Assembly (NCBI RefSeq): GCF_003719305.1
Contig: NZ_RARC01000004.1
Span: forward strand, 62,001-126,000
Direction of reading: 5' to 3'
Length of the DNA: 64,000 bases
Source of the DNA: Mycolicibacterium stellerae
Lineage (GTDB): Bacteria > Actinomycetota > Actinomycetes > Mycobacteriales > Mycobacteriaceae
The translations under genes and the position numbers were made by a program. Numbering within the stretch: the first letter of the stretch is position 1; every line of letters starts with the position of its first letter. Shown in pieces: positions 59,039-64,000 of this stretch. The notes under the pieces were generated by a model. The model was given only the letters and a program-made list of their open reading frames with translations. It had not been told where the DNA came from and ran no database searches.

Positions 59039-59512
59039 GTGAGGACAGCGGTCGTGCGTGTCGGCGTAGACACCGCGGGCGAGCTTGCGCCCGCGCAACT
59101 AGACGACGGCATGACGCGGCTCCGTGAGCTCGCCGGTGCGGCAGGCGTTGAACTGGTCGAGGGCAACCTTGCCGCCATGCCCGCGCAGCGGCGCGAGGTT
59201 GAGCTGTTGATCGCGGGAGATGACGCCGAGGCGCTCCAGCGTCTGGCTGTCGAGTTGTGCTCCAAGGCGTTTGGCACCCGCCCGGTCCCCGGCGTGGTCA
59301 CCTACATCAGTCGTGGGACGGACGACGACGCCCATGGTGTGCTGGCGGGTTTCGGCGTCACCGGTGAGATCACCCGAACTCCGGGAGGAGACGGTCTGGA
59401 CGTCATCCATGTGACCATGCGCAAACAGGATCTCGACCGCGTCCCCGAAAGTCGGATCCACACAGCACTGGAAGCATCCCTCAATTGCGAAGTCCGCATT
59501 CGAACCACGTAG
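59039..59512 (+). CDS. unknown protein, divergent from NuoF-like gene
   Basis: 157 residues from GTG 59039. No family recognised. It has a strand-helix start (VRVGVDTAGELAPAQLDDGMTRLRELAGAAGVELVEG) and a middle segment REVELLIAGDDAEALQRLAVELCSKAFG. The C-terminus reads GFGVTGEITRTPGGDGLDVIHVTMRKQDLDRVP, so two ferredoxin-like or ACT-like halves are possible. Codon use matches the neighbours and the 36-nt divergent gap is short, so the promoters probably overlap. Ends 5 nt before the convergent hydrolase. Confidence 0.65.
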   Translation: MRTAVVRVGVDTAGELAPAQLDDGMTRLRELAGAAGVELVEGNLAAMPAQRREVELLIAGDDAEALQRLAVELCSKAFGTRPVPGVVTYISRGTDDDAHGVLAGFGVTGEITRTPGGDGLDVIHVTMRKQDLDRVPESRIHTALEASLNCEVRIRTT

Positions 59513-59517
59513 CAGCA

Positions 59518-60429
59518 TCACTTGTCCAGGAACTTCAGGATCGCAGGCGCCGCCTGGACCCAGGTGTCGAACATGTTGAAGCGCTTGACCTTTCCCTGAG
59601 CGCGCGCCTCGCTTGCGCGTTCCCAGGCGTCCTCGGGCCACGGCGGGTCGATCAGCTTTGAGCCCTTGATCAGGCAGCTGATTTCCAGTGACGTCCGCTT
59701 CGGGTGGTCCCAGTCGTTCTCCCCGCCGCGGATGATCAGCGTTGGCACCTTGATCTCGTCGAACATTTCGTCGGGGACGCCGGGGATGGTCTGGCCGGGC
59801 TTGGAAACGTATGCGTTCAGCCAGCGCAACATCACCTTGAGGAACTCGTCGCTGTCATGGGCCAGTATTCGGTCCTTGTTGCGGGGGTTGGCCTCGATGA
59901 GCTCTTTCCATTCGGGCAACCGCAGCGGGCCCGCCATGCCAAGCGCCCTCGCGGCGTGGATGGTCGGCATCACGTAGTAGGCGCCGAGAGCGAACGCTCC
60001 GTATACCCCGCCGACGATGTTCCACACCACGAGCTTTCGGACGATGTCGGGATAGAGCATCGTGGTCAGCATCGAGTCTCTGGCGCCCCCGGACCCACCC
60101 GCGAGGATGCACGGCCCGATATCGAGGCCGGCGATCAACGCATGCAGCGTCTCGGCGCGCATGTGTGACTCGCTCTGCCCGTAGAACTGCACATCGGATT
60201 TGCCGCAGTTCGGCCGGTCCCACAGCAGCACGCGGTAGCCGCCATCGACCAGCTTCTTGGCCAGCGGCCGCAGCCCCTCGATGTCCTTGCTGTACCGGCC
60301 ACCCGGGGTCAAGGCGATGAAATCGCCTTCCTTGCCCAGGATTTCGTAGACGACGTCGCCGCCGTTGACCTCGAAGGTCTTCTCGCCGCGCCTGAGCGTG
60401 GGACCGGCCGTCTTCGGCGTGGTCGTCAT
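59518..60429 (-). CDS. alpha/beta hydrolase
   Basis: 303 residues from ATG 60429, overlapping the Rieske ferredoxin stop as ATGA; the longer in-frame reading belongs to that gene. VLLWDRPNCGKSDVQFYGQSE, nucleophile GGSGGARDS near residue 116, IIRGGENDWDHPKR (acid residue region). The GGSGG elbow is less usual than GHS. It resembles C-C bond hydrolases and haloalkane-type enzymes of aromatic pathways. Last gene of the operon from the two amidohydrolases, whose ring products it may hydrolyse. Confidence 0.85.
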   Translation of the reverse strand: MTTTPKTAGPTLRRGEKTFEVNGGDVVYEILGKEGDFIALTPGGRYSKDIEGLRPLAKKLVDGGYRVLLWDRPNCGKSDVQFYGQSESHMRAETLHALIAGLDIGPCILAGGSGGARDSMLTTMLYPDIVRKLVVWNIVGGVYGAFALGAYYVMPTIHAARALGMAGPLRLPEWKELIEANPRNKDRILAHDSDEFLKVMLRWLNAYVSKPGQTIPGVPDEMFDEIKVPTLIIRGGENDWDHPKRTSLEISCLIKGSKLIDPPWPEDAWERASEARAQGKVKRFNMFDTWVQAAPAILKFLDK

Positions 60430-60818
60430 GCCTGCACCAGCACTTCGTTGTCGACGACCCGAACCGGGTAGGTGCGGATGCTCCACTCCGGTTTGACGGC
60501 GGTGGTGCCGGTGGCGAGCTCGAAGCCCCATTGGTGCCATGGGCAATAAATGAATTCGAGGTCACGGACCATCACGGCATCACCGGGCACCTTCTCGTCG
60601 ACGACGGTTCGGCCCCGCGACCGGCCCGAGCACAGGGGGCCGCCTTCGTGGGGGCAGTAGTTTGCGATTGCGTAGAACGCGCCGTTGACGTTGTACACGC
60701 CGACGCCGTGTCGTCCGATCGGCACCAACTTGTGTGTGCCCGGCGGGATTTCGTCGACGGTGGCGACAACGTGCTCGCGCCCCTGTGCCAGCCGGGGCGG
60801 TTTCGTTTCCTCTGGCAC
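60426..60818 (-). CDS. Rieske-type ferredoxin ([2Fe-2S])
   Basis: 130 residues. Ligands CPHEGGPLC ... CPWHQWGF give the C-x-H...C-x2-H Rieske cluster on an 8-strand fold. Resembles the ferredoxin or nitrite reductase small-subunit type, with no catalytic domain attached. It may carry electrons to one of the Rieske oxygenases. It sits between an amidohydrolase (3-nt gap upstream) and a hydrolase, not next to any oxygenase, so the partner is inferred. Confidence 0.9.
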   Translation of the reverse strand: MPEETKPPRLAQGREHVVATVDEIPPGTHKLVPIGRHGVGVYNVNGAFYAIANYCPHEGGPLCSGRSRGRTVVDEKVPGDAVMVRDLEFIYCPWHQWGFELATGTTAVKPEWSIRTYPVRVVDNEVLVQA

Positions 60819-60821
60819 TAG

Positions 60822-61970
60822 TCAGAACACCCGCACTTGGCCCTCGAGGGCCGGAACCGTGTCGGGCAGGTGGTAGGTCGCGATGCCGTTGCGGAACATG
60901 ACGGCTTCCCGCGCGTGCTCGGGCAGGTGCTTGACGAGCCAGCGGGGATCGTCGAAGGTCCAGTGCGGATAGTCCGAGCTGAACAGCAGGATCTTCTCGC
61001 ATTCCATCCACTCGAACGCCCGGGTCAGCTCCGTCTTGTCCTCCGGGTAGTCCAGCGGCTGGGTGGTGAACTTGATGTGGTCCTTGACGTACTCCGACGG
61101 CTTGCGCTTGATGTCCATCCACGATTTGCGGGCCTCATAGATCGCGTCCATCCGCCACATCAGCGGCAGGATCCAGGTGAACGCGTGCTCCACCAACACG
61201 ATTCGCAGCGTGGGGAAACGGTCGAAGACCCCGTCGAAGATCAGGCTCATCACCTGGTTGGCCGCCAGCAGCGAATAGGTGACCATGAAGTCGTGGTTGT
61301 AGCTGGGGAAGCCGACCGGCGGAATCGGCAGCTCCTCGTGGTGGCCGCGGGACAGGTGACAGCTCACCGTGATGTCGTGCTTGGTGGCCGCGGCCCAGAT
61401 CGGGTCGTACTTGGGGTCACCCCATGACGGACGCGGTTCGGCCTTGATCAGGATCTGGCCCATGTAGGGATGGCCGGCCCAGCGTTCGATCTCGCGGGCC
61501 GCACCTTCCGGCTCCTCGATGGCCGCGCAGATGGAGCCGCGCCACCGCTCGTGCCAGTTGTTGTGGCTGTCCAGCCAGTGATTGGCCTGCCAGTCGTTGA
61601 GCGCGCAACTCATCGCGTGGTTCGGCTCGCGGAAGCGGGCCGGATAAGCGGCGGGCTCGAGGATCGCGATGTCGGCGCCCGCCTCCATGATCAGCTGCTT
61701 GAACGCCAGATCCGGATCGCTTCCTGGGAACTGGCCGTCGGCGGGAAAGGTGTCGACGCGCATCGCGTAGGCGTGTGCGTAGTCGGGTGCGTCGTAGTAG
61801 ATCTGCTCGCCGATCTTGCGGGTCAGGAAGTATTTGCTGCGCCACGGCTCGGGGATGTACTGCGTCAGCTCTCCCGCGCGCGGCGTGGGGTGGACGTCGG
61901 AGTCGACGCACCGAACGGCGATGCGCTCGGCAGCGGGCTTGCGCTCTGTCGTGGTGATTGTTGACGTCAT
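60822..61970 (-). CDS. amidohydrolase family protein (ACMSD-like)
   Basis: 382 residues. The first metal segment is VRCVDSDVHPTPRAGEL and the last is LLFSSDYPHWTFDDPRW with the expected Asp; LVEHAFTWI and CHLSRGHHEEL provide further His. Fits the amidohydrolase-2 group (ACMSD, resorcylate decarboxylase), which decarboxylates or hydrates cyclic acids. Tandem with the gene at 62002, 31 nt upstream, and with a Rieske ferredoxin. More conserved at the metal site than its neighbour, so it is probably the active partner. Confidence 0.88.
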   Translation of the reverse strand: MTSTITTTERKPAAERIAVRCVDSDVHPTPRAGELTQYIPEPWRSKYFLTRKIGEQIYYDAPDYAHAYAMRVDTFPADGQFPGSDPDLAFKQLIMEAGADIAILEPAAYPARFREPNHAMSCALNDWQANHWLDSHNNWHERWRGSICAAIEEPEGAAREIERWAGHPYMGQILIKAEPRPSWGDPKYDPIWAAATKHDITVSCHLSRGHHEELPIPPVGFPSYNHDFMVTYSLLAANQVMSLIFDGVFDRFPTLRIVLVEHAFTWILPLMWRMDAIYEARKSWMDIKRKPSEYVKDHIKFTTQPLDYPEDKTELTRAFEWMECEKILLFSSDYPHWTFDDPRWLVKHLPEHAREAVMFRNGIATYHLPDTVPALEGQVRVF

Positions 61971-62001
61971 CGTGGTCTCCCTTTGTCGAAGCCTCTAACT
62001 A

Positions 62002-63093
62002 TCACTGTGCGCTGATACCGGCCTCGACGTCTATCCCGTAGAGCCGTGCGGCGTTTCGCCAGCAGAGCTTGTCGCGCTGTTCAGGGGTGAACGCGCTGGG
62101 CACTTCCAGCTCGTTGGCCTGCCAGTGCGGGTAGCTGGAGCCGTACATCACCATGTCCTCCTTGCCAGTGAAGCCGAGCCACTCACCGGCGAACTCGACG
62201 TCTCCTGGCCCGTCCATCGCGCCCTGAACGAAGAAGACGTGGCCGGGCAGGTAGTCGCTGGGCATCTTGGGCGCCCACGGCGTCTGTTCGAGGTGCGGGC
62301 GGCCGAAGCAGTCCATCCGCCAGATGAACGGCGTCAGCAGATCGGCGGCGCCGTCGGCCCAGACGAACTTCAGGTCGGGCATTCTCTCGAATACCCCCTC
62401 GGCGATCATGTTCATCAGGTGATACAGGTAGTTCAGCGCCATGAAGCCGACGTACTGCTCGTATGTCCTCGTGGTGCCCGAGGGCGTCGGCGCGAACTGG
62501 ATGCCTGCCCCCACCTCGATATGCGCGGCGACCGGCAGGTTGGCGTCGACGGCGGCCTCCCACAACGGCCAGAACTGCGGCTTTCCGTAGACCTCACGGG
62601 ACTGCATGGGCACGCCGATCTGAACCACGTTCGGGTGGTCTTTGTACTTCTCGATCTCGCGCAGCGCGCCCGCGACGTCGTCCGGATTGATCCGGATCGT
62701 GCCGCGGAACCGGTCGCGGTAGGAACCGTCGTCTAGCCAGCGCGTCACCATCATTTCGTTGTGGCCTGCGGCGATGGCGGTCCCCAGGTGGCGGTCCGGC
62801 ATGATCCCGCGCGTCATCGGATGCAGGATCGCGATGTCGACGCCGCGCTCGTCGAACAGATGGCGTCCGACGATTTCCGGATCCGAACCGGGGTACTGGC
62901 GGTCGGGTCCCTGGGTGCCGTTCGCGTACTCGCCGCCGGGGGCGCCGTACCAGTCCATCTCGTAGTCCGGAAAGCCGCGGCTGCGGTACGGCTCGGCCAT
63001 CCAGTTCTTGCGCAGGTCCTTGTTCGACTTGGCGAAGATGTGCACGCTCGCGTCGATGACGGGCGTCGTCGCTCCGTCAGGATGTTGGATCAC
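62002..63093 (-). CDS. amidohydrolase family protein with altered metal-site Asp
   Basis: 363 residues. Begins TPVIDASVHIFAKSNKDLRK, then VDIAILHPM and VAAHIEVGAGIQF, all recognisable in the ACMSD-like group. The late SSDYPHW-type segment, present in 60822-61970, here reads MYGSSYPHWQA, so the Asp (about residue 320) that normally binds the metal or acts as acid/base is Ser. The two genes are paralogues. It could be a non-catalytic partner of the other in a heteromer or an enzyme with a new mechanism. First gene of the operon, with an operator-like region upstream. Confidence 0.85.
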   Translation of the reverse strand: MIQHPDGATTPVIDASVHIFAKSNKDLRKNWMAEPYRSRGFPDYEMDWYGAPGGEYANGTQGPDRQYPGSDPEIVGRHLFDERGVDIAILHPMTRGIMPDRHLGTAIAAGHNEMMVTRWLDDGSYRDRFRGTIRINPDDVAGALREIEKYKDHPNVVQIGVPMQSREVYGKPQFWPLWEAAVDANLPVAAHIEVGAGIQFAPTPSGTTRTYEQYVGFMALNYLYHLMNMIAEGVFERMPDLKFVWADGAADLLTPFIWRMDCFGRPHLEQTPWAPKMPSDYLPGHVFFVQGAMDGPGDVEFAGEWLGFTGKEDMVMYGSSYPHWQANELEVPSAFTPEQRDKLCWRNAARLYGIDVEAGISAQ

Positions 63094-63162
63094 CGATGGC
63101 CTCCGATGTCTGCCGGTCGGAACCGGACATACAGCCAGTGTAAAGCCAAGTTCTTCATTGGC

Positions 63163-63190
63163 AAGAATTGGGTTCTCAAGCGTAACGCTT
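63163..63190. promoter_or_regulatory. GAGAAT-type palindrome, site 5 (degenerate), plus a second palindrome
   Basis: AAGAATTGGGTTCTC at 63163-63177 differs from the consensus by its first base. Directly next to it, AAGCGTAACGCTT at 63178-63190 is a perfect 13-bp palindrome of another kind. Both lie about 70-100 nt upstream of the amidohydrolase operon starting at 63093, in the 242-nt region to the divergent dehydrogenase. Confidence 0.5.
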
Positions 63191-63286
63191 ACTTCTTCGC
63201 AGGTCAGGGTGTGCGCTGGTCACGTGCACGGTAGCCGATCAACGAAACGGTGTAGTCGCTTTCGGAGAACAGTTACGACATCTAAG

Positions 63287-63301
63287 GAGAATGTTATTCT
63301 C
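63287..63301. promoter_or_regulatory. GAGAAT-N3-RTTCTC palindrome, site 6
   Basis: GAGAATGTTATTCTC, 34 nt before the start of the acyl-CoA dehydrogenase at 63336. With site 5 it makes the divergent region doubly marked. The base pattern is closest to site 2. Confidence 0.65.
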
Positions 63302-63335
63302 GTGCCCGACGGGTAATCGCACCAGGAGGCGCCGG

Positions 63336-64000
63336 ATGCTACTCGAGTTCGATGCGGATCAGCGGCTGTGGCAGGACACCGTGCGCGATGCGGTCGGAAA
63401 GCAGTGCCCTCCGTCTATGGTCCGCGAGGTCGCCGAGAACGACTTTGACCCCGCGCCGCTGTGGCAGGCCTACATCGACGCGGGCTGGACCGAGCTGACC
63501 GACCCGGAGAACGCGGTTGAGCTTGCGATCGTGCTCGAAGAACTCGGCCGCGCAACCGACCCGACGCCGTTCCTGGCGACGTTGACCCAGTTCGCGCCCT
63601 TGGCCGGCGACCGATTTGATCCTCAGCAGGCGGGCGCGGCGGTCTACGACGGCATCACCGCCTACCGCGACGCCGACGGGTGGGTGCTGGACGGAACCGC
63701 ACGCCACGTGCTCGACGCCGACCGGGCCGACCGGCTTGCCGTGGTCACCGATGGCGGCGTCTTCCTCGTCGACGCGGGCGAGGCGACCATCCGTCGCAGC
63801 AAGGTCTTCGACCCCGTCTTGCACATCGGCGACGTGTCGTTCGCGGGGGTGCGGCTGGCCGACACCGAACGGCTGCACACCGATGCGGAGAAGGCGCGTC
63901 ACCTGGCGCTCACCGGGATCGCGGTCACCACGGTCGGCGCATGCCAGCGCATCATCGACCTCGTACTCGAACATGTGAAACAGCGCCAGCAGTTCGGCGT
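63336..64000 (+). CDS. acyl-CoA dehydrogenase family protein, 5' part
   Basis: At least 221 residues from ATG 63336 (AGGAGG upstream), open to the right edge. It begins MLLEFDADQRLWQDTVRDAV and has LAIVLEELGRATDPTPFLATL. The flavin-binding SEPGAGSD block is absent: the chain is short here, with DGWVLDGTARHVLDADRADRLAVV in place of the NG-K segment. The last residues VGACQRIIDLVLEHVKQRQQFG begin the C-terminal helical domain. The short N-terminus and missing flavin block are typical of one partner of a heteromeric FadE pair. Its partner probably lies outside the window. Confidence 0.85.
   Translation, partial: MLLEFDADQRLWQDTVRDAVGKQCPPSMVREVAENDFDPAPLWQAYIDAGWTELTDPENAVELAIVLEELGRATDPTPFLATLTQFAPLAGDRFDPQQAGAAVYDGITAYRDADGWVLDGTARHVLDADRADRLAVVTDGGVFLVDAGEATIRRSKVFDPVLHIGDVSFAGVRLADTERLHTDAEKARHLALTGIAVTTVGACQRIIDLVLEHVKQRQQFG

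Noticed and set aside
1-64000. KstR-type operators (TnnAACnnGTTnnA), CRISPR repeats, tRNA genes, transposases, phage integrase
   Set aside because: Looked for by eye and not found; a faint or diverged copy could have been missed.

Overview
The window is GC-rich DNA from a mycobacterium-like actinobacterium (Mycobacterium/Mycolicibacterium or a close relative). This is inferred from a wax-ester synthase/DGAT, a mycofactocin-type SDR, an F420-type LLM oxidoreductase, several FadE-type acyl-CoA dehydrogenases, three P450s with short ferredoxins, TetR/MarR regulators, frequent GTG starts and 4-nt gene overlaps. No tRNA, rRNA, CRISPR array, transposase or phage gene was seen. Both ends cut genes: an SDR at the left edge and an acyl-CoA dehydrogenase at the right edge.

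Layout. 0-8.8 kb: lipid genes (NAD-epimerase, PlsC-type acyltransferase, WS/DGAT), then SDR, APH-type kinase, mycofactocin-type SDR, a P450 and a TesB thioesterase. 8.8-11.7 kb: TetR divergent from an acyl-CoA dehydrogenase and a crotonase. 11.7-17.5 kb (minus strand): an operon of CMD protein, Rieske oxygenase, a small unknown protein, amidohydrolase, NTF2-like protein and a two-subunit acyl-CoA dehydrogenase. 17.7-24.6 kb (plus): amidohydrolase, acyl-CoA dehydrogenase, SDR, class III CoA-transferase, thiolase and a second acyl-CoA dehydrogenase, i.e. a beta-oxidation set. 24.7-29.8 kb: TetR plus an unknown protein, then an ACAD10/11-like kinase + dehydrogenase operon. 30-36.5 kb: exported proteins, VOC and LLM proteins, an epimerase, a second FadE paralogue and a frameshifted DUF4226/DUF4185-like gene. 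36.5-42 kb: an AveC-like membrane protein with a NorQ/CbbQ-type ATPase, a NorD-type VWA protein and an epimerase, divergent from a TetR gene.

42-53 kb: two more copies of the Rieske + small protein module. One is followed by an amidohydrolase, the other by a TauD-type dioxygenase. Among them are a MarR regulator, a plant-type ferredoxin, an SDR, and two P450/ferredoxin pairs. 53-59 kb: an operon of a NuoF-like flavoprotein, ferredoxin, DUF35-thiolase fusion, alpha/beta hydrolase and two HIBADH-like dehydrogenases. 59.5-63.1 kb: two ACMSD-like amidohydrolases, a Rieske ferredoxin and an alpha/beta hydrolase.

Together the genes look like an island for oxidative breakdown of a hydrophobic, probably cyclic carboxylate (steroid, terpenoid or aromatic). 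Oxygenases would attack the ring, with CoA activation, beta-oxidation and retro-aldol cleavage of the chain. The substrate cannot be read from the sequence.

Two sets of repeated palindromes tie distant operons together. GAGAAT-N3-RTTCTC occurs six times, next to the TetR gene at 8823-9542 and before four further transcription units. A TATCAAGTACTTGATA-like site, close to the published KstR2 consensus, occurs four times near the MarR/Rieske modules and the second FadE. The most novel element is the thrice-repeated Rieske oxygenase plus ~110-residue unknown protein, together with partner amidohydrolases that have lost the usual HxH metal motif.
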